Shown one piece after another: positions 1 to 7,881 of a DNA stretch of 40,949 nucleotides. The notes beneath the pieces were generated by a model, which was not told the origin of the DNA, made no database searches, and worked only from the letters and a program-made list of their open reading frames with translations. Made by a program: the position numbers and the translations under genes. The DNA comes from Gemmatimonadota bacterium (lineage in GTDB: Bacteria > Gemmatimonadota > Gemmatimonadetes > Longimicrobiales > Gaopeijiaceae): the NCBI GenBank assembly GCA_003562075.1, contig PWWP01000169.1, forward strand, positions 1 to 40,949, read 5' to 3'. How positions within the stretch are numbered: the first letter of the stretch is position 1; each line of letters starts with the position of its first letter.

Positions 1-331
1 CTGTAGGAGTTGCCTGGGCAGCTTCCGCCAGAGGGGCTCGAGAAGAGCTGACTCCCCAGGGGAAGTTCGATCAGGGGCCCGGGGCCAATTCGACCATGGC
101 TGAACGACCACTCCGGGTTTCAAAGATCGCGCAGGGAAGTGCAGGAAGATATCGGACGATCGGGTGAATCACGCCTAACCCGCGGAAGAACCAGGAGCGG
201 ACCGTGACCGCCACTCGAAAGGACCAGAAGGCTGTTGAAGTAGTATAGGTGCCACCGTTGGGAACGCCAGGGTTCTCCGGGGGCTTCAGCGGGACCTCTC
301 GACGGCCCTTCAGCGGGCGTTCTACGAGTTT
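1..331. other. Upstream gap with possible 5' remnant of the DUF1704 gene
   Basis: No complete gene is visible here. The frame used by the following DUF1704 gene is open from about 239, just after a TGA at 236-238. It encodes protein-like sequence (LQRDLSTALQRAFYEFVRLE) that seems to belong to the same protein. However, no ATG, GTG or TTG occurs in that frame before 332. The 5' end of the gene may therefore be lost or frameshifted. Bases 1-235 show no supported coding frame, RNA or promoter. Confidence 0.4.
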
Positions 332-1438
332 GTGCGGCTCGAAACGACCCAGGAGCGGCCGCCCCAATACCATGTCCTCGGCCGGAGGGCCGTTCTGCAG
401 GTCGCCTGGGAGGCCGACCGGACGGTCGCGGACGTGGCCCAGACCTTCGATTTCCTTATGGGGGTCACACCCAGCAATCTACGGGAGACGTGGGAGGGAT
501 TCCGTGCTTCCGGCTTCGAGCAGATGCCGAAGTTCCGCTATCGACCGCTCACCTTCGATCTGGCTCTCCTGAAGCGAACCCTCTACGACATCGACCTCGA
601 TCCCCTCGAGGATCCTGCCCTCGCCGATCTCTTTCGGGACAAGCGCAACGAGCTGGATCTGCAGCTCACCATGCTGGAGAGCCGGGAGAGCTCCCGGTTC
701 CTGTACGGTAGCTTGCAGCTCTACGGAGGGATCGAGCAGCCCCTGCGAAGAATTGCGGAGGGCCTCCTGGATGGTGTTTCTCCAGACGAAGACTCACCAG
801 AGGCCGGGGAAGGTGGGGACGAAGCTGTATTGGACGCCGAGGGCTTTGCTCGCCTGGCGAGAGCGGAGGTGGAGGCCTATCGGGCGAGCGTCCCGGATCT
901 CGCTCCGACGATCGAGGTCTGCGACGATGTGACCAGCCTGATGGTCTCACGAGGGAATCTTCTGATCTCGCCCGAGACACGAATCTCTCCTTCCAGGGCT
1001 TCGGCGCTCATCCAGCACGAAGTTGGCACTCATGTCCTGACGTATTTCAACGCCACTCGGCAGCCGCTTCGCCTCCTTCAGTGCGGACTTTCCGGGTATG
1101 AGGAGCTACAGGAAGGGTTGGCGGTCATGGCCGAGTTCCTCGCAGGAGGCTTGAACCACGGGCGTCTCCGGCTTCTCGCCGCACGCGTACTCGCCTGTGA
1201 CTGCTGTGTGCAGGGCGCGAGCTTCGTCGAGACCTTTCGGGTGCTCCATCACGGGCACGCCTTTTCGCCTCGGACGGCCTTTCAGATCACCATGCGCGTG
1301 TACCGGGGAGGTGGCCTGGTGAAGGACCAGCTCTACTTGAAGGGCCTCAGTCGCCTTCTCCGTTATCTGGCATCTGGTGGTGTCCTACACTACAGCCCCT
1401 GTGGGTGGGAAAGCTCGGCTTCGAACACATCAAGGTGA
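332..1438 (+). CDS. DUF1704 / QEGLA-motif zinc peptidase-like protein, C-terminus frameshifted
   Basis: The protein matches the flavohemoglobin-expression-modulating QEGLA family (DUF1704). It carries an HEVGTH motif near residues 229-234, as in zinc metallopeptidases, and the QEGLA motif near residue 260. DUF1704 includes the eukaryotic MATCAP tubulin tyrosine carboxypeptidases, so a peptidase role is plausible but inferred. GTG at 332 is the only usable in-frame start, although coding-like sequence continues upstream to about 239. Near 1390-1400 the frame breaks. After YLASGGVLHYSP the family-like continuation (VGKLGFEHIKVIKELLW) lies in another frame, and one missing C in the run at 1395-1398 would explain this. 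The ORF therefore ends with an unrelated tail at 1438. The next gene is an ATP-grasp ligase, a common partner. The break could be a real mutation or an assembly error. Confidence 0.75.
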   Translation: MRLETTQERPPQYHVLGRRAVLQVAWEADRTVADVAQTFDFLMGVTPSNLRETWEGFRASGFEQMPKFRYRPLTFDLALLKRTLYDIDLDPLEDPALADLFRDKRNELDLQLTMLESRESSRFLYGSLQLYGGIEQPLRRIAEGLLDGVSPDEDSPEAGEGGDEAVLDAEGFARLARAEVEAYRASVPDLAPTIEVCDDVTSLMVSRGNLLISPETRISPSRASALIQHEVGTHVLTYFNATRQPLRLLQCGLSGYEELQEGLAVMAEFLAGGLNHGRLRLLAARVLACDCCVQGASFVETFRVLHHGHAFSPRTAFQITMRVYRGGGLVKDQLYLKGLSRLLRYLASGGVLHYSPCGWESSASNTSR

Positions 1439-1650
1439 TCAAGGAGCTCCTCTGGCGGGAGGTGCTCACGCCTCCTCTTCTGGAGCCCCGATTCCTTGAG
1501 ATGGACGGTGCCCGACAGAAGCTGGAATTCCTGCGCGAAGGCGCGTCCGTTCTGGATCTGATATCGAAGGAGGAGACATGGAAATTGGCTTCGTCGTATA
1601 CGATCCGTGGACCGAACGGCCGGAGTATACCACGACGCACCTGGCTCTGA
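1403..1650 (+). pseudogene. Displaced C-terminal segment of the DUF1704 gene
   Basis: This frame begins around VGKLGFEHIKVIKELLW and runs through a segment ending in LREGASVLDLI, which resembles the usual C-terminus of QEGLA-family proteins. It has no start of its own and is best read as the last ~55-80 codons of the preceding gene, pushed out of frame by a single-base deletion near 1395. The frame stays open to 1650, overlapping the ATP-grasp gene by about 70 nt. The natural end of the protein is probably close to 1560, so the end of this segment is uncertain. Confidence 0.55.
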
Positions 1651-2627
1651 CTGCGCTCCAGCGAGGCCATCGTGCATGGTTCATCGGGGTGGGAGACTTC
1701 GCGAGCGATCCGGACGACCAGCTACGCGCGCGAGCCGTCGGCGTGGGTCGCAAGCGTCATCGATCCGCCAAGGCCTTCCTCAACGAGCTCCAGGGTGATA
1801 AGGCCGTGCAGGAACGCATCCAGATGAGCGACCTCGATGTCCTCCTCCTCCGGAACGATCCGGCTGGAGAAACAGAGGAACGACCCTGGGCCCAGGCCGG
1901 AGGGATCATCTTCGGTCGTATGGCTCTACGTGAAGGAGTGCTCGTCCTCAACCATCCTGACGGGCTCGCCAAAGCGATTACCAAGACCTATTTCCAGGAC
2001 TTTCCATTTCACATTCGCCCCCGCACCCTGATCACTCGCGACGTGGACGAAATCCGCGAGTTCGCGGCTGCGCAGAACGGGCGGCTTGTACTCAAGCCGC
2101 TCCAGGGTTCAGAAGGACAGAACGTTTTCGTGGTCCGGACAGAGGAAGAGAGTGTCAACCTCGGCCAGATGGTCGAGGCCATCGGCCGGGATGGGTACAT
2201 CGTGGTTCAGGAGTACCTGCCGGCGGCCGAGAACGGAGACATCCGGATGTTCCTGATGAACGGAGAGCCGCTCGAGCAAGATGGCATCTATGCCGCCTTC
2301 CGCCGCGTGCCGGCGAAAGGAGAGGCTCGCAGCAACATACACGTGGGAGGCCGGGCCGAGCCGGTCGAGATGACCGACGAACTTCTCGAGATCGCCGAAG
2401 TGGTGCGCCCGAAGCTGATCCAGGACGGGATGTTCCTGGTGGGTCTGGACATCGTCGGGAGCAAGCTGATCGAGGTGAACGTGTTCACTCCCGGGGGACT
2501 CAATTCAGCCGAGGTGCTCCAGAAGGCGGCATTCACCCAGAGCGTGGTCGAGAGCCTCAAGCGAAAGATTGAGCACAAGGCTACCAATGGAGGTTCCGTC
2601 AACGACACGACCCTCGCCACGTTGTGA
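1578..2627 (+). CDS. Glutathione-synthetase-like ATP-grasp ligase
   Basis: This 349-residue protein resembles GshB-type ATP-grasp enzymes, which join a carboxylate to an amine through an acyl-phosphate. The ATP-grasp core is visible as LVLKPLQGSEGQNVFVV (about residues 172-189), VVQEYLPAAENGDIRMF, and the metal-binding EVNVFTPGGL near residue 302. The start ATG follows a good ribosome site (AAGGAGGAG, 1567-1575). Glutathione synthetase is only the nearest named family. No gshA is present, and the neighbour is a DUF1704 peptidase, so the real substrate is unknown. A peptide- or protein-modifying ligase acting with that peptidase is an inference. The frame is intact, unlike that of its upstream partner. 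Confidence 0.85.
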   Translation: MEIGFVVYDPWTERPEYTTTHLALTALQRGHRAWFIGVGDFASDPDDQLRARAVGVGRKRHRSAKAFLNELQGDKAVQERIQMSDLDVLLLRNDPAGETEERPWAQAGGIIFGRMALREGVLVLNHPDGLAKAITKTYFQDFPFHIRPRTLITRDVDEIREFAAAQNGRLVLKPLQGSEGQNVFVVRTEEESVNLGQMVEAIGRDGYIVVQEYLPAAENGDIRMFLMNGEPLEQDGIYAAFRRVPAKGEARSNIHVGGRAEPVEMTDELLEIAEVVRPKLIQDGMFLVGLDIVGSKLIEVNVFTPGGLNSAEVLQKAAFTQSVVESLKRKIEHKATNGGSVNDTTLATL

Positions 2628-2926
2628 CCGCCAGTTCCTGGCCGACCCCTCGTCCAGTACCGTGGCCGCAGGATGGAAAATGGAAACTGGTTCAAATCCG
2701 TTCGTAGATCCTACCCACTGAAGCAAGACGTCGACCCGATCGAAGTGGGGCCAGCAGGTCTCGGTTTCCGATTCCACACAAGGACTTCACCCGGCCGCTG
2801 GCGAACGGCGCCCCTCCTGGTCCGGCTGTTGCACTGAATGGGGGAGCCGGCGAGTGCCTCCGTGGTAGGGAAGGCTCGACAGGTTTCCGGCAATCAACGT
2901 TCGTCGGTCGAAAAGGAGACAGTACC
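2628..2926. other. Intergenic region, no gene seen
   Basis: I see no coding frame with protein-like composition on either strand. The only recognisable element is the ribosome-binding site AAAAGGAG at 2911-2918, which serves the DUF1328 gene at 2927. A TTCAAAT-type motif near 2693 resembles a tRNA T-loop, but no tRNA cloverleaf can be built around it. Confidence 0.5.
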
Positions 2927-3097
2927 ATGCTGACCTGGGCCATCGTCTTTCTTGTTATCGCTCTGATTGCGGGATTCTTCGGCTTTGGTGGAATGGCTAC
3001 GGCCGCCGCCGGAATCGCGAAGATCTTGTTTTTCATATTTGTCGCGATCTTCGTGATCATGTTGATCATGTCGTTTGCCGGAGGGGCAGCAGCCTGA
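2927..3097 (+). CDS. DUF1328 (YtjA-like) small membrane protein
   Basis: This is a 56-residue protein, [20 protein letters not shown] at its start, with two hydrophobic helices separated by a short Gly/Ala-rich turn. Length, the opening [15 protein letters not shown] and the ending MSFAGG fit the DUF1328 / YtjA family of tiny inner-membrane proteins, which have no established biochemical function. A strong Shine-Dalgarno sequence (AAAAGGAG, 2911-2918) precedes the ATG. The gene stands alone between intergenic stretches. Confidence 0.8.
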   Translation: MLTWAIVFLVIALIAGFFGFGGMATAAAGIAKILFFIFVAIFVIMLIMSFAGGAAA

Positions 3098-3252
3098 CCC
3101 CGATTCCGTGCGGCGGGATAGGTCGATGAGGCGAGTAGGGTGGGCAGGCCACCTGGGGTGGACGCCGAGGACTTTCCTCGAACGCTGCGTCAGCGGGATA
3201 GTACCGGGATGAGCGTTGCCGCTCGCGCCGTCAACCGAACCCCAGACAGGTT

Positions 3253-3465
3253 CTAGGCAGGAAAGTGCACGCCTACCGAAACAGTGTCAGATCCGCGGGC
3301 AATGTCGAGCGTCGTCTCGAGGCTCGAAGCACCTGGTAGATCGATCTCGATGTCCGCGCCACCGCCGTTCCCCGCGATCAGGAAAAAATAGATCGCGATG
3401 GCCACGAGGAGGATAATGGCGAGAATGCCCACGATTGCTACCACGTTTGAGTTGTCTTGGCTCAT
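3253..3465 (-). CDS. Small single-pass membrane protein of unknown function
   Basis: This 70-residue protein has a short polar N-terminus (MSQDNSNVVA), one strong transmembrane segment at about residues 9-30, a Gly-rich turn (AGNGGG), and a C-terminal portion with acidic and hydrophobic residues that could form a small exported domain. The predicted orientation is N-in, C-out. GGAG lies a few bases upstream of the ATG on the minus strand. I do not recognise the family. It converges with the DUF1328 gene. Small hydrophobic ORFs can arise by chance, but this one has a clean membrane pattern and a plausible ribosome site. Confidence 0.55.
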   Translation of the reverse strand: MSQDNSNVVAIVGILAIILLVAIAIYFFLIAGNGGGADIEIDLPGASSLETTLDIARGSDTVSVGVHFPA

Positions 3466-3971
3466 GGCTCCAGTCCCTGTTTTCTTCCTGCGTGTCTGTT
3501 CGTCTCCATGCGTCCGGAGCCAACGTGCCCGGGCGCCGCGACGTGATGATCACCGATTCCTTCTGGCCAGCCGAGAATGACGGGCAGCGTCACCCGCGAC
3601 GGCCCGGCAGCGCAGCGTGTTATGTGCTTGCGCGATCCTGCCGTGTGGCGCGTCTTCCCTGGTACTTCAGAGCAAGCGTCGTGCCTCCATCTTGGTGTCG
3701 GTAACTCCCAAGGCCTTGGGAGTACCTTGGCCGCGGGATGGAAATCGGGGCGGACCGGTGTGCAATTTTTTCACATGGAAACCCGGGACCGACCGTTTCG
3801 GGAGTGTCCCGGGGGTTACCATCGCTGGGATCGAGCCGTCGTGGCTCCCAGAGGGACTTCACATGGGAGAGGGTGAGGGGGCGCATCCGAACATGGGGCA
3901 CCGCCAAGCCCCCCGAACTCCTGAGTGAGAAGCATGACCCACGACGACGCCGGCGTTCGGAATCTCGAGCC
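3466..3971. other. Gene-free stretch with palindromes ahead of the cls-like gene
   Basis: No convincing gene lies here. The overlapping open frames have the composition of non-coding GC-rich DNA. The frame of the next gene is open upstream to 3738, but that portion is Arg/Gly-rich and unlike the family. Two inverted repeats stand out: an 18-bp perfect palindrome at 3705-3722, and an 8-bp pair at 3782-3789 and 3806-3813 (CCCGGGAC/GTCCCGGG). They may be regulatory or terminator-like. Confidence 0.5.
3705..3722. repeat. 18-bp perfect palindrome, operator-like
   Basis: The sequence CTCCCAAGGCCTTGGGAG reads the same on both strands. GGTA and TACC at its edges extend the symmetry, with one unpaired base on the left. 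It lies between a leftward small membrane-protein gene and the rightward cls-like gene. A dimeric-regulator operator is one reading and a cruciform hairpin another. No T-run follows, so a simple terminator is unlikely. Confidence 0.6.
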
Positions 3972-4712
3972 GTGATCCTCTGGTTCGTCCTGATTGCCCA
4001 TGTCCTCGGGCTCGCCTCGGCCCTGTCCGTCCTCATGTCCGGCCGGACGCCCCGGGGGACGGTCGCCTGGATCGGGGCTCTCGTGCTGGTCCCATATCTG
4101 GCCGTACCCCTCTACTGGCTGTTCGGAAGGTACCGTCTCCCGGAGTACTTGACGGCCCGCCACGGGGAGGAGTTTCCGGTGCTCGCAGGGATCGAGGACA
4201 TCCTTGCGGGAAGGGAACGGACGCTTCCCGAGAGCGCTGCGTGCCCCCCATCATTCTCAGTGCTCGAGCGCCTTGCTGGTCTCCCCTTCGTCGGCGGTAA
4301 CGAAGTCGAGGTTCTGGTGGACGGGCCAGCCACCTTCGAAAGCCTCTTTTCCGGGATTGACGCCGCCTGCGACTACCTTCTCGTGGAATACTACGTCGTG
4401 AAGGACGACGCCACCGGCCGGGAGCTGCGAGATCGCCTCGCCCGAAAGGCCCGTGAGGGTGTGGATGTCCACTTCCTCTACGACGAGATCGGGTGCTACG
4501 GGCTCTCTGACGGGTTCCTGCGCCCGCTCTCGGAGGCAGGAGTCCACGTGCAGTCGTTCGGCGCGGGGAGGAAACTCGGAAAGCGACTCCAGCTCAACTT
4601 CCGGAACCACCGGAAGATCGTCGTTGCGGACGGCCGCCGGGCGTGGGTGGGTGGTTTGAACGTGGGCGACGAGTACGCAGGCCGGCGGATCTGGTGGAGA
4701 CGGCCTCCATGA
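3972..4712 (+). pseudogene. Cardiolipin synthase-like gene, N-terminal part (broken)
   Basis: From GTG 3972 the protein starts with two transmembrane helices (WFVLIAHVLGLASALSVLM, then VAWIGALVLVPYLAVPLYWL), as in bacterial cardiolipin synthases. A phospholipase-D half follows, with the first HKD motif in FRNHRKIVVADGRRAWVGGL. These enzymes make cardiolipin from two phosphatidylglycerols. After GLNVGDEYAGR near 4680 the sequence jumps directly to material that normally lies roughly 80 residues further on, in a different frame, and this frame stops at 4712. An internal deletion with frame change has therefore separated the two HKD halves. The open frame extends upstream to 3738, but that part is unlike the family. 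No clear ribosome site precedes 3972. Confidence 0.7.
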
Positions 4713-5200
4713 TGGTCCAGCACCTGCTCCATGAGGCCCAGGAACGGGTCTGGATCACCACACCGTATTTCGTCCCTGACGACCAGGTCCTGTCAGCCCT
4801 GAAGCTCGCCGCTCTTCGTGGAATCGACGTCCGGGTGCTGATCCCGGAACGGACCGACAACACCCTGATTTACCTCGCGGAGTTCGCGTTCCTGGAATCC
4901 CTTCTCCACACCGGCGTTCGAATCTTCCGCTACGGGCCGCGCTTTCTTCACGCGAAGAGGCTGCTGGTGGACCGGAGCATGGGGCTCGTAGGGACGGTGA
5001 ATCTCGATAACCGGTCCTTCCGCCTGAACTTCGAGATTACGGTAATCGCGGCTGACCGGGAGTTTGCCGGGGGGTTGGAGGAGGTGTTCGAGGAGGACTT
5101 TCGCGAAGCGAGAGTGGTGACCGAAAGCGAGCTCTCAGCGAGACCGGTTGCTCTGCAGGCCGCTTCCCGTGCGGCCAACCTCCTGGCCCCGATGCTCTGA
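4643..5200 (+). pseudogene. Cardiolipin synthase-like gene, C-terminal part (broken)
   Basis: Recognisable sequence begins at about 4685 (ADLVETASMMVQHLLHEAQE) and carries the second phospholipase-D half. ERVWITTPYFVPDD is followed by the second HKD motif, HAKRLLVDRSMGLVGTVNLD, and then NRSFRLNFE. The C-terminus (SRAANLLAPML) is family-like. Both HKD motifs survive, but on different reading frames with the linking segment missing, so no single full-length enzyme can be made from this DNA as read. An ATG at 4709 could start a half-protein, but each half of the active site is needed. The nearest intact equivalent would be a cls/ywnE-type gene. Confidence 0.65.
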
Positions 5201-5235
5201 CGGACTCTCACGAGGCACCAGCCTGATCGGACGGC

Positions 5236-5492
5236 ATGGATCATGCATTTCTCCTGGACGTGACCCTGATCGCATCGGGACAGAAGGTCAAGCAGTACGA
5301 GATCGCGATCTGCGGTACTGCGGGCGCCTGGGCTGAGTCGTGTCGGGTCACTCCGAAGTCGTGAAGCTCCTGGAAGAACGCCGGGCCGAGGAGACGGCTG
5401 CCGACCAGAAGCTGACGCAGCTCGCCAAGGAGGGAATCAACTGGCGAGCGCGCGAGGTCTACGAAGGAGAGGGGGATGCCACCCAAGGATGA
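5236..5492 (+). pseudogene. Remnant of a DUF892 (YciE/YciF-like) ferritin-like protein
   Basis: The frame from ATG 5236 reads SGQKVKQYEIAICGTAGAWA, matching the helix of DUF892 ferritin-like proteins that carries the usual Q-K-V-E-H-Y-E-I metal-ligand segment. Near 5340 the frame shifts. The continuation, HSEVVKLLEERRAEETAADQ then KLTQLAKEGINWRA, is the normal C-terminal helix of the family in another frame and ends at TGA 5490-5492. The N-terminal two helices are absent. The usual HYE is QYE here, so one ligand is also changed. It is a decayed or truncated copy of a stress-associated ferritin-like gene. Confidence 0.6.
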
Positions 5493-5868
5493 GAAGCTGA
5501 GACCCATGTGGATGCGGATCCTGGCACTGATCGGGCTCATAGTGCTCCCGGTGGCCTGGATCGCTTCCCTGGGGGCGGAGCCCGGATACCGCATCACGAA
5601 TGTCGCCCGGGTCGTGGGCGCCCTGGTCGCGGCGGCACTCCTGTGGCTGTGGCGGATCCGTAATGGAGACGCGCGATGGGGGTGGGGTAGCCTTCTGATT
5701 GCAGGAATTGCAGGATCCCTGGCCGCAACCGCTCTCAGCGTCCCACTCCCCGCCCTGGGACGCGCCTCAGCGGCGGGATGGCTGGTGAGCGGTGCCGTGG
5801 GTGGCGCCATGGTGGGGCTGGCGATCCTGGCGATCACGGGAGGCCTGTCCCGTCGCCCTCCCGGTTGA
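5476..5868 (+). CDS. Four-helix membrane protein of unknown function
   Basis: This 130-residue protein has a charged N-terminus (MPPKDEKLRP) and about four hydrophobic helices, at roughly residues 14-30, 42-58, 72-90 and 102-122. The loops are short and the tail is basic (SRRPPG). A ribosome site (AAGGAGAG, 5464-5471) precedes the ATG. The start lies 17 nt inside the DUF892 remnant. I do not recognise a family. The membrane topology is clear but the function is not. Confidence 0.6.
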   Translation: MPPKDEKLRPMWMRILALIGLIVLPVAWIASLGAEPGYRITNVARVVGALVAAALLWLWRIRNGDARWGWGSLLIAGIAGSLAATALSVPLPALGRASAAGWLVSGAVGGAMVGLAILAITGGLSRRPPG

Positions 5869-5948
5869 GGCCCGGCTGGAGATTCAACCGGGGCCACCTA
5901 TCCGGGGGCCACCGGTAGGTTTGTTTCATCCACATGAAGGAGATCCCC

Positions 5949-6170
5949 ATGCCTGTATGCGACACCTGCGGAAACGACTACGATAGGACCATCGAGGTGA
6001 TGAAGGACGGCAAGTCCTACACCTTCGACAGTTTTGAATGCGCCGTGCACGCCCTCGCCCCCACCTGTGCACATTGCGGCTGCCGGGTGATCGGGCATGG
6101 AGTTGAAGGTGAGGGAGATGCAATTTTCTGCTGTGAGCATTGTGCTCAGGGCGCCGGCCAACCCTCGTGA
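5949..6170 (+). CDS. Small Cys-rich metal-binding protein
   Basis: This is a 73-residue cytosolic protein. It has a CDTCG knuckle at the N-terminus, FECAVHAL in the middle, CAHCGC and a final FCCEHC. The spacing of Cys and His pairs resembles TRASH-like or metallothionein-like zinc-binding proteins, and I have seen similar small proteins annotated only as hypothetical. The ATG at 5949 is preceded by AAGGAG (5937-5942). An in-frame ATG at 5934 lies upstream of that ribosome site and is less likely. Zinc or other soft-metal binding is inferred from the ligand pattern. Its position near a DUF892 ferritin-like remnant is suggestive of metal handling only. Confidence 0.7.
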   Translation: MPVCDTCGNDYDRTIEVMKDGKSYTFDSFECAVHALAPTCAHCGCRVIGHGVEGEGDAIFCCEHCAQGAGQPS

Positions 6171-6247
6171 ACGTATTGGACCATCGGGTCTGACGTGCAT
6201 TCCGATCAGGCTCCTGGCACCGCGTCGGGTTCGAGCACCCTGGATCC

Positions 6248-7687
6248 GTGACTCGACCTGACGCGGTGGTGGTCGGATCCGGCCCCAACGGCCTGGCTGC
6301 GGCCATTCTTCTGGCCCACCACGATCTGGACGTCCTGGTGGTGGAGGCGAACGAGGTGCCTGGAGGGAGCGTTCGGAGCGATTTCCTGACCCTGCCGGGA
6401 TTCCTCCACGACGTTTGCTCTGCCGTGTATCCTATGGCCGTGGGGTCACCCTACTTCTTGTCGCTCCCCCTGCACGAGCACGGGCTGGAGTGGATCCATG
6501 CGCCTCTCCCCCTCGCCCATCCCCTGGAGGGAGACGGACTCGCGGTGGCACTTCACCGGGATCCTCGAGAGACAGCCGCAGCGCTGGCGTCGGATGGCGA
6601 GGCATGGCTCGGGCTCCTGGAGCCGCTGGCCGATGACTGGCACGCATTCGCGGAGGATGTCCTGGGGCCTCTCCTCCGATGGCCCTCTCATCCTTTCCGG
6701 ATGGCCCGGTTCGGCCTCCACGGGGTACGGTCCGCATCTGATCTCCTGCGGAGCATGTTCGACGGCGAGGGGGCTCGGGCCCTCCTGGCAGGCTGCGCCG
6801 CTCACTCCTTCCTCCCCCTGGACCGCAGACCGAGCGCCGCCATAGGACTCGTGCTTGCGGCCGCCGGCCATGCGGTGGGGTGGCCCATCCCCCGAGGCGG
6901 AGCCGGGCAGCTGGCGGAAGCGCTGGTCGACCACCTGAGGAGCCTGGGAGGCGAGATCGTCACGGATTGGAGGGTGGACACCCTTGAGGAGCTCCCTCCG
7001 AGCCGGGCCGTGCTCCTGGACCTCACACCGCGCCAGGTGATCGCGGTGGCGAGGCAGCACCTCCCTGACCGGTACCTCCGTCGCCTGGGCCGATACCGCT
7101 ACGGACCCGGGGTGTTGAAGGTGGACTGGGCTCTGGACGGGCCCGTCCCGTGGAGCGCACCTGCGTGCGGGAGGGCCGCGACGGTACACCTGGGGGGGAC
7201 GCTGAGCGAGATCGAAGCGGCGGAGCGGGCGCCCTGGGAGGACCGGTTCTCCGAGCGGCCCTTCGTGCTCTTCGCCGAACCGACCCGGTTCGATGCGACG
7301 AGGGCTCCCGCCGGAAAGGGCATCGGATGGGGATACTGCCACGTTCCTTCCGGATGGGATGGTGACCTGGACGAAGCGGCCGATCGCATCGAGGCCCAGG
7401 TGGAACGGTTCGCTCCGGGTTTTCGAGGGCGGGTGCTCGCCCGGAGTGTCCGGGGTCCCGCTGGGCTGGAGGCGGCAAACCCGAACCTGGTGGGTGGGGA
7501 TATCAACGGAGGTGTCCAGGACCTCGCGCAGCTTGTCGGCCGACCCGTCCTTTCCCGGGATCCCTACGCCACGCCCACCCCTGGGCTGTACCTCTGCTCG
7601 GCTTCGACCCCACCAGGCGGGGGGGTGCATGGGATGTGCGGCTACCACGCGGCCCGGTCGGCGCTCCGGCGGACGTTCGGGGCTTGA
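6248..7687 (+). CDS. FAD-dependent phytoene-dehydrogenase-like oxidoreductase
   Basis: This 479-residue protein of the CrtI/phytoene dehydrogenase-like amine-oxidase superfamily opens with an ADP-binding Rossmann motif, VVVGSGPNGLAAAILLAHHD, followed by VLVVEANEVPGGSVRSD. The C-terminal FAD-contact region is TPGLYLCSASTPPGGGVHGM. Such enzymes oxidise or reduce polyene or other hydrophobic substrates, and many close relatives have no known substrate. No other carotenoid gene lies nearby, so a role in carotenoid synthesis cannot be claimed. GTG at 6248 begins directly at the conserved N-terminus. Confidence 0.85.
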   Translation: MTRPDAVVVGSGPNGLAAAILLAHHDLDVLVVEANEVPGGSVRSDFLTLPGFLHDVCSAVYPMAVGSPYFLSLPLHEHGLEWIHAPLPLAHPLEGDGLAVALHRDPRETAAALASDGEAWLGLLEPLADDWHAFAEDVLGPLLRWPSHPFRMARFGLHGVRSASDLLRSMFDGEGARALLAGCAAHSFLPLDRRPSAAIGLVLAAAGHAVGWPIPRGGAGQLAEALVDHLRSLGGEIVTDWRVDTLEELPPSRAVLLDLTPRQVIAVARQHLPDRYLRRLGRYRYGPGVLKVDWALDGPVPWSAPACGRAATVHLGGTLSEIEAAERAPWEDRFSERPFVLFAEPTRFDATRAPAGKGIGWGYCHVPSGWDGDLDEAADRIEAQVERFAPGFRGRVLARSVRGPAGLEAANPNLVGGDINGGVQDLAQLVGRPVLSRDPYATPTPGLYLCSASTPPGGGVHGMCGYHAARSALRRTFGA

Positions 7688-7881
7688 GCGCGAAGCCGGC
7701 GGCTCGATCTCCGGGCCAACGTCGAAACCCTCCTCGCCCCCGCTGAGAGGACCTCAAATACGTCGGGCCGGCGTTGAGGTTCAGGCGAGGTTGGCACGGA
7801 TGTGAATCCACGGGGGGCAAGGTGGTCAAGTGGGAGGGAACGGACGAGCAGGAAGGGAACGGGTCGGGTGGGGCTGGACAG

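Noticed and set aside
2680-2720. T-loop-like GGTTCAAATCC, suggesting a tRNA
   Set aside because: No acceptor, D or anticodon stem can be paired around it.
3738-3971. Upstream extension of the cls-like frame
   Set aside because: The translation is Arg/Gly/Ser-rich without the family pattern. The two-helix N-terminus begins at GTG 3972.
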